A DNA stretch of 64,000 nt from Artemia franciscana (GCF_032884065.1 NC_088867.1:41781314-41845313), one strand, 5' to 3'. Shown: positions 12,012 to 24,245, numbered from the stretch's first letter. The notes: a model not told the origin generated them from the letters alone. Numbers and translations are program-made.

Positions 12012-12283
12012 AATTAGTCCATGTAATTGGACTAATTATTAGCATATACTACATATTTACAGCCTCCTATACAGTATTTACCTTCACAAATTATCATATG
12101 TGCAGTTTACAATTACATACATCCCTCAGTTCACACTGAGTTGATTCTTTGCATTACAAAATGTTCCAGGGTTAGCAGATGCAAGAAAATGGCAAAAATG
12201 TTCACACAGAAACAGTTCACTGTTGCGACTGAAGTGCAAAAACTATCAGGACATAACTAAAGAGCATAGGAATAGGCTAAATC

Positions 12284-13575
12284 AAACAGTTCGTGGTAAC
12301 GAACTGTAGTAAGGAGCGATCCGGCTCAATAGTAACCAAAACTCTAAAAATTGAATTTTGATATCAATAGCTACATCAACAGAATCGCATTTTAATGCTG
12401 ATTTTAAATATATAAGTTTCATCAAGTTTAGTCTTACCCATCAAAAGTTACGAGCCTGAGAAAATTTGCCTTATTTAGGAAAATAGGGGAAAACACCCCC
12501 TAAAAGTCGTAGGATCTTAACGAAAATGACACCATCAGATTCAGCGTCTCAGAGAACCCTACTGTAGAAGTTTCAAGCTCATATCTACAAAAATGTGGAA
12601 TTTTGTATTTTTTGCCAGAAGACAAATCACGGGTGCGTGTTTATTTGTTTTTTTTTTCCCCAGGGGTCATCGTATCGACCAAGTGGTCCTAGAATGTCGC
12701 AAGAGGGCTCATTCTAACGGAAATGAAAAGTTCTAGTGCCCTTTTTAAGTGACCAAAAAATTGGAGGGCATCTCGGCTCCCTCCCACGCTCATTTTTTTC
12801 CTAAAGTCAACTGACTTTCCATCGAGGAATTTGTCATGGTAGAAGAAAATTCCCATGAAGGGAGCGCAGGATTTACTAGCATTATTAAAAAAAAAAACAA
12901 TGAAAAAAGAAATATGAAAAAGTTTTTTTCAGCTGGAAGTAAAGAACAGCATTAAAACTTAAAACGAACGGAAATTATTACCCATATGAGGAGCTCACCT
13001 CCTCCTAATACCCCGATCTTTACGCTAAAGTATTTTTAGTAATTTTAACTATTTATTTTACGGCTTTGGTGATTCAGAGGTCATTCTCAATGAATTGGGA
13101 CAAAATCTAAGCTTTAGTGTAAAGAGCGAGGTACTGACGAGGGGGCGAACCCCCTCATATATGTAATAAAAACATGAGAATACAAAACTTCTTTACGTAA
13201 GCTAATTTATAAGTTACGTATTTCTTTTACTAAAAAAAAAGATTCGTAAAAATTAAAAGTTCTAGTTGCCTTTATCTTAATTAACCAAAAAATCGGAGGG
13301 CAACTAGGCTTCCTCCCCCACTCTTTTTTCTCAAAATCATTCAATCAAAATTATGAGAAAGTCATTTAGCAAAAAAAAAAATAATAAATATGCAAATTTC
13401 GTTTTAATTATTCCTCTGCAGAGAGCCAAAATCAAAACATGCATTGATTGAAAAACGTTCAGAAATTAAATAAAAAAAACAAGTTATTTTTAACTGAAAG
13501 TAAGGAGCAAAATTAAAACTTAAAACGAACAGAAATTACTTCGTATATGAAAGGGGCATGACTATTCAAGCCATT
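12284..13575 (+). repeat. dispersed family R1, long copy, forward
   Basis: It begins AAACAGTTCGTGGTAACGAA, whose ends form an imperfect palindrome (GTTCGT/ACGAAC). It runs through blocks found in reverse at 41765-43609: CATCAAGTTTAGTCTTACCC, CACCCCCTAAAAGTC, TGGAATTTTGTATTTTTTGC, GGAGGGCAACTAGGC and GAGGGGGCGAACCCCCTC, with recurring TTAAAACTTAAAACGAACAG motifs. No transposase frame is seen. It is probably a non-autonomous element of unknown class that is abundant in this genome. Confidence 0.8.
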
Positions 13576-13916
13576 GAATAGTCATGACCCACAAACTTGT
13601 AGCAACAGATAGATGACATTTGACAGATCACGCAAAAACGGCCATTTTGTGCGATATTGCAGCAGTGTGAAACTTTGTTATGCATTTGTCTGGTTCTTGT
13701 TATATTGTCCTTTGCTAGGTTGCAGGTACCACTGCAACATTTTCACTGTACTCAAATTCACTTTACTTACTGTGGTATTGGTTTAACTGACCAATCAAAA
13801 GCACTACGAAGAGACAGATGTAAATGCTGGAATTGAAGATTAGCATGGCTAGAATGAACTTTCGTTTTTGGACAGGAATTTCAAATTTGAATCGAAGCAT
13901 TGTTGTCAGTTTAACA

Positions 13917-14057
13917 GTCCTGTGGTGGCGCAGTGGATTTGACCTTAGCTTGGTAATACGGGACCCAGAGATCGAATCTCGCTGCAGGAATGCACTGCAG
14001 GGCCGACGCAGGGACCTTAGTAGTCAAGAGCGTCGTTAATTCTTAAATAATAATAAA
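13917..14057 (+). mobile_element. tRNA-derived SINE, full length, 141 bp, with target-site duplications
   Basis: The 11-bp sequence TCAGTTTAACA occurs on both sides (13906-13916 and 14058-14068), giving exact ends. Inside is an A-box-like TGGCGCAGTGG near 13925 and a B-box-like GATCGAATCTC near 13969. A tRNA-unrelated body with CTGCAGGGCCGACGCAGG follows, then a short AAT-rich tail. This is the classic pol III SINE layout; the parent tRNA cannot be told by eye. Confidence 0.88.
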
Positions 14058-14098
14058 TCAGTTTAACATTCAACATTGACGCTTTAGATCCCACATGT

Positions 14099-14222
14099 CC
14101 TATGGTGGTGCAGCCAGTTTCACATTTTCTTGGTAATACAGGACCAAGAGATCAAACCCAGCTATATCAACATACTGCAGGGCCAATGCAAGGACCTTAG
14201 TAGTCGAGAAACACTGTTAATT
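14099..14222 (+). mobile_element. second, diverged copy of the same SINE
   Basis: It shares with the copy at 13917 the blocks CCTATGGTGG, TTGGTAATAC, AGAGATC, ACTGCAGGGCC and GGACCTTAGTAGTC in the same order. The A box is degraded (TGGTGCAGCCAG) and no clear target duplication is visible, so it is older. Confidence 0.8.
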
Positions 14223-15710
14223 TGATATAGATTCATCCAAATTGCTAGTATGTATGATTTAACCCAATAATCACATATCTAACAATCCCCAATTGGTATT
14301 GTTATGTACGACAGATTTAATAGTGAAAAATCCAATTGTTTGTCTTTCATTTGAGGGCAGAAATACAGTGCAATTTCATGATGACAAGTTCAAGAAGAAT
14401 TGCATTAAATGTAAAGCCCTTTAGCTGAACTGCTGTTGGCAAGTCTGACTTTGGCATAAAAATAGTACAACATCATGAAAAAACATGTGACAGAGAAAGC
14501 TGTTACATCAATTCAACTTAATAAAAAGAAGTAAACAGTGTAAATAGTACATAAATATAAACATTAATTGCACAATCAGTACATGTCATAATATATTTTT
14601 ATCCGTGTTTTCATTAAATAGCAGCAAGAATAAAGGCTTTTCAAGTTATATGAGCATGAGTAGTCCACATTATTCTTCAGCTGGCATAATTAATAATTCT
14701 CAAATCTCTCCAGCTAAGTTGTGAAATAACCTGAATATTGTTTCTTTAAGTATGATGGACTAAACGAAAAAAAGTATGATTGAGTGTCCCTTATTGCTGA
14801 ATGTAGTCCTGATGCAATTTGTGCTTGCAAAGCTACAACAAAGAAAACTACAAATCAGTTAACAAAATCCAATGTTTTCTTTATTGCATATATTGTATTG
14901 CTTGTTTGATGTAAAATCATTTTGATAAAAGTCACATACAGCATATTCATTGTTTATACATTATTCATGGTATATGCTTGACTAAGGGGGGGGGGGGGGT
15001 AGTAAGCATGTTATAACGTTTCAAAGTGGTCTTCAAATTTTTTTTAGTGTTTCCTTCTCCACAGTGGGCTTTCCTTTTTTCACAGGTTAGGAATAATAAC
15101 CGGTTATATGTTTAGTTCAGAAGAGGCCATGCAGAATACTATTTTCAAAATATAGAGAGGGTTACTTACAGAACAAACTTAGTTCCCAATGTAATGTTCT
15201 TCCTAACATAAGGTAATTCCATAATAAGATTCTTACAATGAAGCAACCACTATAATAAAAAAATAATAGCAAGAGGTGTATACTTTTGTTAGAGTAACAA
15301 ATATTATATTTGGACAGTGTCATTTGAGGAATCAAACAATGCTGTTACTTTGTTATTAGGCCTTAAGGTTTTCTTCATAAAAGCTTCTTTCCTCAAGTGC
15401 TACTGAAATCAAATACACAAAGATATCCACCAGAAAGCTAATAAACCAATCTCTTCTAAACTAGCATTGCAATGGTGACACAGAAGAAACAAATGTCCAT
15501 ACATAAAACCTCTCCATCATCCCACTAGATTCTTAATTATTTCTGGATGAAATGTCATTAGAAGGAGGTTTTGCCAATGCTCTGACTTTTTATCTTATTT
15601 TATAATCTTGGCCAAGTTTAATTCAATGTCTTTAGTTGTTTTCAATGTTCTCTATCTGTCCATCACTGCATATGTTTACAATTTTTTTTTCACAATTTAC
15701 TGTATTAGTT

Positions 15711-15819
15711 TGTTAAACTGCTATTGCTACCAACTTTTACTCTGCTTGGTGTGAGGTAGCCATTTGTTAAGCTGCTATTGTTACCAACTTTTACTCTGCT
15801 TGGTGTGAGGTAGCCTAGA
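15711..15819. repeat. 54-bp tandem duplication
   Basis: Two adjacent near-identical copies contain CCAACTTTTACTCTGCTTGG followed by TGTGAGGTAGCC. The offset is 54 bases. Confidence 0.85.
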
Positions 15820-16179
15820 AAAGTTTTCTTTTTTTTTTGTTTTTATTATGTAAGTTTTTTCTTCTATAAAGGCTATGCAATTAAGGTATCAAAAAAGAAG
15901 GTTTAGTATATAGGGTTTTATGAATGTAAAATTATTGCAGCTTTTTTGAAGGTAAAATTACATGATGGGTAAAACCGGTTTCAAAACCGGTTAAAAGCGG
16001 TTTCAAATAAATTGCACAGTTTAGTGCATTGATTCAAGCTAGAAAAGTCTAGCAAACCAGACTTATGTGTATTCAAAAGGTGACCATAGAACAACAGGAA
16101 TTTAAATAACAGGAACCATAGAACAACAGGACCATAGAGCATGCACCAAAGTTTGTGATTGTAAATTTTATGCATGCAA

Positions 16180-17720
16180 TATACAATTTACTTTGGTCAA
16201 AAATGAAGATTCTGCAGAGGCAATAAGAGCTACAAATCCAGCTATGAAGGACATTTTGGATAACAAAGTGCATATCAAGTACCTGGATAAATGTTTTACT
16301 GAAAGCACACTTGACATTAAACTGGAAACTCATAACTACAAAACAGCTAAAACTCTGTCTTCCAATGGATAGACAAATATTAGATGGGAATGCATTGTCA
16401 ACTATGTCCTTGTCACTGACAAAGCTCTTCCTTGAATCAGTAGAAACAAGCAATAAGTTGCACACTCTACAGTTTATAGCTGATGAACTGGAATGAGTTG
16501 CTAAAGTTTGGTGCTCTGCTATGCCTGGATACAGGAATGCAATAATAGAGATTGACAAGATTAGCCTTGATAATCCTAGTGTAAATAAACGTGCTACTTT
16601 GTTATTGAAGCAAAAATATCCCCACCTTCAAACTATTGGGTACATCCCTCACATTTTGAATCTACTTGTCCAAGATACCACAAAAAGCTAAGACCAGTGT
16701 GTCAATAATATCTTTAAGGTCATCACATTTGTCAGGTCTTATCACATGGCTAAAGTCGTCCTTACTACCAGCCAAAAACTACCTACATCTACTGATCTAT
16801 GTGCTTCATGAAAGAGTCATGGGAACCTTTACAGTCTATGTCAACTGATAGAAGGTGTGATATAAATAAGGGTATTCATGATAAAAGAGAAGTATTTTTC
16901 AATGATGTGAAACTGGATTAATTAACGGCCCGTCTGAAATTCTTGAAGCAAATTTCCCATGGCTGCCACTTCTTTGAAGGATAGGATGCTCTTGCTTTGT
17001 GACTCATCCCATACTTCAATTTGTTACAGTGGCATTTACAGAAGACTGTTCCATTTTTGCCAGTCAAAAAGGCCAAGAAAGCTAACAAGTATCAAGAAAA
17101 TAAGAGGATAATGCATATGATCCCACCCTGGATATAGCTACTCCACTTAATCTGCTTTTTGGTGCAAACCCTCTGACACAGAATGGGTTTATGGATGCAG
17201 TATGTTGAATAAATGAGGGTACAAAATTTGTCTACCAATTTCAGAAGGATGGTGATATTTTTTTATTAATACTAAATGCAGTAGGCTTTCAAGCTTGTTG
17301 TGCTAAACATAACAAAAATAAGTTATAACAATGCTGCCAACATTATACACACATACAAATCTATGAAAAATAACAACTATAACAAACACTGACAAATAAT
17401 ACTATAAATGATTTACTGTGAAAATGCGTTTCTGCTAGTTTTGTTTTGAATGTGTTTATATCATTACCTTAAATTGCAGCTTGGAGCAATCTAACAATTT
17501 CCTCCTTGTAAGCTCTGTGAAGAATTAAAGACGAGTTGAAGACTCACGGGCTGCCCAATCATACTTCCACTCTACATCACTCCATTCAGCATCCACTCTT
17601 GATTTGAAAGTTTCAAGACAGGTTGCAGAGACAGCACATTCTGACAGTGACTTCTCTAGCAGAGTTGGCATAACGTCTTAGACAGTTTCTTTGAGTGGCA
17701 TCTGGTAGAAGAGGTTGTGG
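16180..17720 (+). pseudogene. possible decayed hAT-like transposase region
   Basis: The region holds disconnected plus-strand fragments with many stops. One reads YPHLQTIGYIPHILNLLVQD, resembling the hAT-family segment that normally reads like AHxLNLLV. A later piece reads VAETAHSDSDFSSRVGI, loosely like the C-terminal dimerisation segment (ERxFSxxG) of hAT transposases. No intact domain or termini are seen. The call rests on two short motifs and could be wrong. Confidence 0.3.
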
Positions 17721-17769
17721 CAAACGAGAATAAATTACACCCTGCTGTAAAATGAATGTTGGCCTATTT

Positions 17770-18330
17770 TCCTTTTTGAAAGTGAGGGGTACAATTTGTG
17801 TGGGTGATAACGGCTCCTGTTAGTGTCATTAAATGTGAAGAACTATGATGTACTTATTTTATCAAAACCTTTCATTATATGGAATGTGTTAACAATGTCT
17901 GCCCTATCCCTCAAGAATTGAAGACTTGGCAATCTAGTCTGTGCAGTCTATTTTCATACAGAAAATGTTTCAAATATGAAACAAGCTTAGTTGCTCTTTT
18001 CTGTATTTTTTCAACCCTTGCTCTGTCTTTTTTATTCAATGAATACCATACTGACAAATTGTATTTGAGTAAAGGTTGAACTGTTGATTTATAAATGGCA
18101 ATGATTCATTTAACAAAAGATCTGAAGCCAACTTTGTTGGGGTCTTGAACACAGAACTCAGTAGCTACATATCCAAAAAGTGACACATTTTTCAAATCAT
18201 TATACTTTGAGACTGCAAAAGCTGTTGAATTGACAGCCTGTTGGTGGGCTGTTTTTTGTGAAGTTGGTGCTTGCAGGAGTGGCTACAAAAATCTCAACAA
18301 TCTTTGTTACTTTAGCCTTCTGTAACAGAC
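17770..18330 (-). pseudogene. LINE reverse-transcriptase 3' (thumb/C-terminal) relic
   Basis: Read on the minus strand, the segment contains YKSTVQPLLKYNLSVWYSLN, then KKDRARVEKIQKRATKLV, ENRLHRLD and, after a frameshift, RDRADIVNTFHIMKGFDKI. This order (LEY.xxVWxP, IExVQxRATK, RLxxL, RRxRxDxI..YK) is the usual C-terminal end of CR1/L2-type LINE ORF2. Stops and frameshifts show it is dead. Confidence 0.8.
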
Positions 18331-18860
18331 TCTGGTCAGGTTATGGACTAGTATAGACCCACCATAGAAACCACATAAAAATGAAACAGCAAACACAAAT
18401 CTAATATTCTATCAGTTGCTCAATAACCAAAAAATTGAGCATCACCATGCAGCTTCAAGAATACCTGGAAATTGATGTGAAAGACTGGAAGGAATGTTTC
18501 TACTGCAATCATGTAACATAATAGTTGAGATGGTCTGGTGGAAGATGATCTGCCAGAAGCATTTGAAGATGCACTAGATGAGGAGGAGTAGCAGCTCTAG
18601 CTTATCTCTTATCAAGAATATCTGAAGCTAGAGTGCTAAAAAAAAAAAAATCCCTTTTGCAAACAAAGTAGGAAATAAACGAATAAAAATAATCAAAAAT
18701 AATATTTTTCTTATAAATCTGTTGGAGAAAAGAGAATATTTCCTTTTAAATTCATTGAGCATTTGAAACTTACCACTTATGCAGTAACTTACCAAAGTTA
18801 GTAGTTGCTTATTTGGTAAGAGTAAGTTTCAAGACTTACTGGTAGATCTTGCATATTAGA

Positions 18861-19489
18861 CTAGACCTTATTCCCTAGTTTGGTGCTTACTCATTCCCAG
18901 AAAAGCTTTTGAGGGTGACCAAAAGTTCTCTTATAATTTTTCCAGTGGAAAAGGCCAGGAATACTATCCTCAAAATTTAGAAACTTATATGCTGTTATTG
19001 CATTGGCTTCTTTGGAACAATATGTCATCACATTGGAATGTTTGGCAAATAGCCTACAGGATTTTGTCTTATTGCTCACAAATGTGGTTTAAGGGTAAAG
19101 AGTCAGCTAGGCTTATGGGAAAATCATAGAGAACAATTAATTTCGTAAAACTTTAAAGTGTTTCCTACTGGAGAAACTAACCTCAGAATATATACCAAGA
19201 TACCTACATTTTGATTTAATCAGGATGTTTGTCTGAGGTTAGGCACTACTAGATGTTTTCCAGGGAAATTTCCTATAGATTGTTTTGGATACCAGATAAA
19301 AGATTATACATTGCTGAAGATTGTACTTTTAGGCCAACCATCTAGGGCTAAATGGAAAACAGGGCATCTACAGTTTGGGTGGGAGGATTGTAAATATATC
19401 ATAGTTCATATAATACACTTACCATTAAAGTGAACATACCAATTGATGCCTTTTTTATTCTCTTTATGAATATAATAATTGCTTCTAAG
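18861..19489. repeat. ~630-bp tandem duplication, first unit
   Basis: Almost identical to the following unit at 19490-20110 (offset 629). Both run from CTAGACCTTATTCCCTAG to a GAATATAATARTTGCTTCT end. Unit 1 ends inside a left arm of the MITE family seen at 20013, so the duplication probably arose after that insertion. Confidence 0.9.
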
Positions 19490-20110
19490 CTAGACCTTAT
19501 TCCCTAGTTTGGTGCTTACTTATTCCCAGAAAAGCTTTTGAGGGTGACCACAAGTTCTCTTATAATTTTTCCAGTGGAAAAGGCCAGGAATACTATCCTC
19601 AAAATTTAGAAACTTATATGCTGTTATTACATTGGCTTTTTTTGGAACAATATGTCATCACATTGGAATGTCTGGCAAATAGCCTACAGGAGTTTGTCTT
19701 ATTGCTCATAAATGTGGTTTAAGGTTAAAGAGTCAGCTAGGCTTATGGAAAACTCATAGAGAAAAATTAATTTGGTAAAACTTTAAAGTGTTTCCTACTG
19801 GAGAAACTAACCTCAAAATATATACCAAGATACCTACATTTTAATTTAATCAGGATGTTTGTCTGAGGTTAGGCACTGCTAGATGTTTTCCAGGGAAATT
19901 TCCTATAGATTGTTTTGGATACCAGATAAAAGATTATACGTTGCATTGTACTTTTAGGCCAACCATCTAGGGCTAAATGGAAAACAGTGCATCTACAGTT
20001 TGGGTGGGAGGATGGTAAATATATCATAGTTCATATAATAAACTTACCATTAAAGTGAACATACCAATTGATGCATTTTTTATGCTCTTTATGAATATAA
20101 TAGTTGCTTC
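19490..20110. repeat. ~630-bp tandem duplication, second unit
   Basis: Second copy of the unit at 18861, with a few substitutions and small indels (for example a missing GAAGATT near 19945). It runs directly into the palindromic element at 20013-20430. No coding frame is conserved. Confidence 0.9.
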
Positions 20111-20430
20111 TATTAAAAATTCAAATTTTAAGCACTTTTTCTGCTCTTAAAGAAGACAAATTTTCAATTAAAGTACAAATTATTGGTCATTTTTGACAAA
20201 ATAACGCTATTTTTTCTGAGCATCGTTTTCTCTGTCATTTTTGACAAAATAATACTATATTTTCTCAGTGCCAAAATTATTTATAGTTAGATTAGGTTAG
20301 ATCAAAAAGTACTTAAATTTGAATTTGTGATATAAGTGATTACTATATTCATAAAAAGCATAAAAAAGGCATTGAGTGGTATGTTCACTTTATTGATAAA
20401 TCAATTATATGAACTGTGATACATTTACCA
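20013..20430. mobile_element. palindromic MITE-like element, copy 1
   Basis: The left end TGGTAAATATATCATAGTTC and the right end GAACTGTGATACATTTACCA are inverted repeats. Complementarity extends inwards through TAAAGTGAACATACCA and CTCTTTATGAATATAATA for roughly 130 bases. There is no open frame. The class is unknown. Confidence 0.75.
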
Positions 20431-20439
20431 GAGGGATAT

Positions 20440-20810
20440 TGGGTAAATTTATGACAGTTCATGTTATTGACTTACCAATAAAGTGAATATACCACTTGAA
20501 GCCTTTTTTATGCTCTTTGTGAATATAATAATTGCTTCTATTGCAAATTCAAATTTAAGCACTTTTTGACCAAATTTAACCTTATTACAAATAATTTTAG
20601 CACTGAGAAAATATAGCATTATTTTGTCAGAAAATGACCAATAACTCATATTGTCACTGAGCATCTATCTTTTTTAATAGCTTATAAAGTGCTTACATTT
20701 AAAATTGCAATAGAAGCAATTATTATATTCATAAAGAGGATAAAAAATGTGTTGAGTGGTATGTTCACTTTATTAGTAAGTCAATAATATGAACTGTCAT
20801 AATTTTACCA
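20440..20810. mobile_element. palindromic MITE-like element, copy 2
   Basis: It starts TGGGTAAATTTATGACAGTT and ends GAACTGTCATAATTTTACCA. It has the same inner blocks as copy 1 (AAAGTGAATATACCACTTG and TTTGTGAATATAATAATTGC, both repeated in inverted form). Only nine bases separate the two elements. Confidence 0.75.
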
Positions 20811-20940
20811 GATACTGTACAGAAAGATTCAAGAGAAATTGGAACTTCCTGGGAGTGAGTAAAATGAAAGGCTTTGAATAGATTAGGCAGAGGATGAACA
20901 TGTGGAGCTGTGTTGTCTAAAGATTGCTAAGAAATTTATT

Positions 20941-21904
20941 ATGCACTTGGTAAAATTTTAGTTTACTGACTTTTGGGTATCTCAGAAAGGGATTTGGTTA
21001 GGAAAATGACTTTCAGGGATGGGTCTACATGCTAAAGTATATCCTGGGAAGATGTTTTGAAGTGACCAACTCCACTCCTTCTCCCTCTAGAGGGCCTTGA
21101 AATTTACATGGCAGGTTTTATTTACAAGTGGAGGTAGGCACTTCAAAATACCTTCCCAGGACATACTTTAGGTGAAATTCTAGTTAGTTGACTTCTTGCT
21201 ATATCAGAAAGGGTTCAGGTTAGGAAAATGAAACTTCCAGGGATAAATCTACAGACTAAAGTATGTCATGGGAAGGTATTTTGAAGCAACTACCTCTACA
21301 CCTTCTCTCTCTAGAGGGTCCTGACCTTTGATAACCTTTAAAAATATGTGTGTTATTAAAGTGGAACCTTGCAAAATAGATCTTCTACTTAATTGAAGTA
21401 CAACAAAATTGTTTTCAGCTTCATAACTTTGCTCAATTCCATTTTATACGGTTTTAAAGATATGCATATACATTTCCTAAATTTTGAAAAAAAAAACATT
21501 GATATGGCTTAAACTTCTTCTCAAATAGCCTAACAGGAATTGCATTTTCAGAACTATAGGCAGAAAAAAAGCAACTAGCAACTGAAAATTAAGGTTAAAT
21601 GTTGTTTTGTCAAAATTTCAATAGGTATAGACCTGTCATGTCCACCACTTTCAGATCCTTCTGAAGGAAAAGGAGTGGAGGTGGGAACTTTAAAATGCCT
21701 TCCAGGGACATACTCTACCCTGTAGATCCATCCCTGAAAGTTTCATTTTTCCTAACCTAAACCCTTTCTGAGATAGCCAGAAGTCAATTAACTAGAATTT
21801 TACCATACTTTAGCCTGTAGACCCATCCCTGAAAGTTTCATTTTCCTAGCCTAACCTCTTTCCAAGATAGCAAGAAGTCCCTAAACTAGAATTTTACCAT
21901 GCAT
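20941..21904. mobile_element. ~960-bp foldback element with repeated arms
   Basis: The left end ATGCACTTGGTAAAATTTTA mirrors the right end AGAATTTTACCATGCAT. Each arm holds two subrepeats. The left arm carries GACTT..GGTATCTCAGAAAGGG, TAGGAAAATGA, CAGGGATGGGTCTACA and CTAAAGTATATCCTGGGAAG. The right arm carries the reverse complements (CCATCCCTGAAAGTTTCATT, CCTTTCTGAGATAGCC). A central ~300 bp is unique. It is probably a non-autonomous DNA transposon; no transposase is present. Confidence 0.75.
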
Positions 21905-22920
21905 TCTTTTTGTACTGAGTCCTTTATACCAAAATGGTTCCAATGTATAAGAAGTTGTCAGGGAGAGGGGCATTTGCTAAACTGGATTTTGAAAAATATG
22001 CTACCTTTGCAGGTCAGCTACTTTCACTGATAAATACCCTTAATTTTGGTAGGCCTATTCATTAGGGAAATGAAAAAATGTTTAATTTTCTCCCCCTGGA
22101 TTTAAAAAAATACAATTTATCCCCCCTCTCCAAAAAACTGCAAGCTTGCACCACTGGTGTCAACAGGAATTTCTCACTTAAGGAAGCAAAGTAGCCTACT
22201 CCACATAAACTAAGGTAGCCTTCCTCTATATAATCAGCTTATCCTTTTAAAAGACACAACTAAAAAACGGAACAGTAGGCCTCGAACTAGGTTAGTTCAC
22301 CTTCAGGATAAGTATAAAGGGTTGTGTCTAATCCTTGTTTTGTCTCTTTCTTCCGATAGGCTTTATCAGGAAAACAAATGCTAGATCTCTAAGGCTCTTG
22401 ATTATAGATAGCAGTGTAAGTTCTCGCTACCTAGCGGAAAGGTTAAACGAAACCTGCTTCATCAGAAATTTTCATTCAGAAAGATTCTATCTGTAAATAC
22501 TAGCAAATTCCTTTTAATTCTTTGAAAGTTTGATAGCAATTGTCTTGTCACCTTGCTGTATTTGTACATTTTATCCACAGAATTCTAAATGGTATTAATC
22601 TAAATTTTCTAACATAATTTTGATTAGAATACCTTCATCAAGATTATAGTTAAAAAAAGTGTGCTAGGTTTTTTTCTCTATTAGGCCTAGGCTGGGTTCT
22701 TTGATTAAATCACATAAAATCCTAGGCGATAGACTTCTTGGTGTAGTTTTTTACGGTAAATGAATCTATCAGGGATGCTAAAATCTAAAGGTAGCCTAGT
22801 GTGCTTACTAGGCTACCTGTGGATTATGGTTTCATAATCACCAGTGATTTTTGGTCATACAAGTAGAGATTTGCTCTTTTAAGGAAACATTAATATCTAA
22901 AAAGGAGCACCGTGCAATTC

Positions 22921-22948
22921 CTTAATTAACTCTCAAGAGTTAATTAAG
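22921..22948. repeat. perfect 12-bp inverted repeat
   Basis: CTTAATTAACTC and GAGTTAATTAAG surround the loop TCAA. A second short palindrome, GTAGCCTAG/CTAGGCTAC, lies just upstream near 22792-22817. Confidence 0.9.
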
Positions 22949-23197
22949 AAATCAAGAGTCTAGAGTAAAAAAAGTTATAGCCCTATCCAATAAAGCCAAG
23001 TTATATAAAACAAAACCCTCAACTTGCTACCAAATATGCATTGACAATTGTATATATCAGTGTATAGGCTAGCTAAAAACATAAGCTAAGTATCAATATG
23101 GTTATTATTAGAACTGTTTAAGATCAAACACTTAAAAATATTAATTTGTTGGCTTTCTTAGAAGGATCTCTCTGTGCAAATACCAATTAGCCTATTT

Positions 23198-23309
<112 letters not shown>

Positions 23310-23819
23310 TCTTAGTGTTTCAGTTTTATTCAAATAATAACACAAAACTAAATTTCTTCTGATTATAGAAATGAAACTTTTATGGCTTGATAATTATTCC
23401 ATAAATCACAAATATTAAATATATATTATTTTCTATTCAATTGCTTGTCAAAACTACATTTTCAATTTAGGCTATGCTGACAAATCATTGGTGAAAATTT
23501 TATTTTACTCTTTTATTTTTAATTTAATTTTTATTTTATTTTGCTCTTTCAGTCTAATAATACTGTGCTGATAGGGTGCCCCACTCCCTGATTATCCCAG
23601 TTATTATAAGGGGATAGCTACCTGATTATCCCAGATTATCCAGGTAGTGGTATTACATGGCCTCAATAGATTGATCACAATAACCTCTTCTTGCAAGTAA
23701 TAGGCCTACTGTGAAGAATTCTTCAGATGGTTGCAGTGCTTAGATCACTTCAGCAAAGGCCATACAAACACTTAGGTTTGTTCAAACAGACATTCAGTAG
23801 CAGGTCACCTGCTATCACA

Positions 23820-24245
23820 ACCAGTGTTTTAAAATCTGTAATCTATCCCAATTAGAGTTTGGTGTGAATGTTTATATTCCCCTCTACAAGGGAGGTTAGA
23901 GTCTGTACAAAGACATGCCAACAAGTATATACATCATGGTGATTACACATTTTGTCTTAAGAGACTCAAGCTTCATACTTTTAGTTAGAGTAAGAAAAGG
24001 GAATAAATTATTATTGCCTACAAGGTACTCTATTATGGAGAATTCCCTTCCAGTTAGACAACACTGCCAGAAAAATAGGCCAATCAATAGAGCTGTTTCA
24101 CAGAAGAGTAAAAACAAGGTTAAGAAACAACCTCTTCTCAAACTGTGTCATGAACATGAGGGATTTCCTTGCAAATAAAGCAGTGACTGTCCCAGTGTTG
24201 ATGCTTTCAAAAATTCATTTCATCAACACTTGTGTGCAAAAACAT
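23820..24245 (+). pseudogene. LINE reverse-transcriptase 3' relic
   Basis: Plus-strand frames read LSQLEFGVNVYIPLYKG, then RLESVQRHANKYI, LKRLKLHTF and YKVLYYGEF, ending near VDAFKNSFHQH. This is the standard C-terminal order of LINE ORF2 (LEYxxxVWxP, LExVQRRATK, RLxxLxLxTL, YKI, VNxFKxxLDxx). Frame shifts and stops between the blocks make it non-functional. It differs from the relic at 17770. Confidence 0.65.

Noticed and set aside
13917-14222. Possible tRNA genes (A and B boxes)
   Set aside because: No cloverleaf with paired acceptor stem could be formed; SINE structure and target duplications explain the boxes.
16073-16558. 161-residue minus-strand open frame
   Set aside because: It is antisense to the possible hAT-like relic; composition (Cys, Ser, Phe, Leu) and lack of motifs suggest chance.
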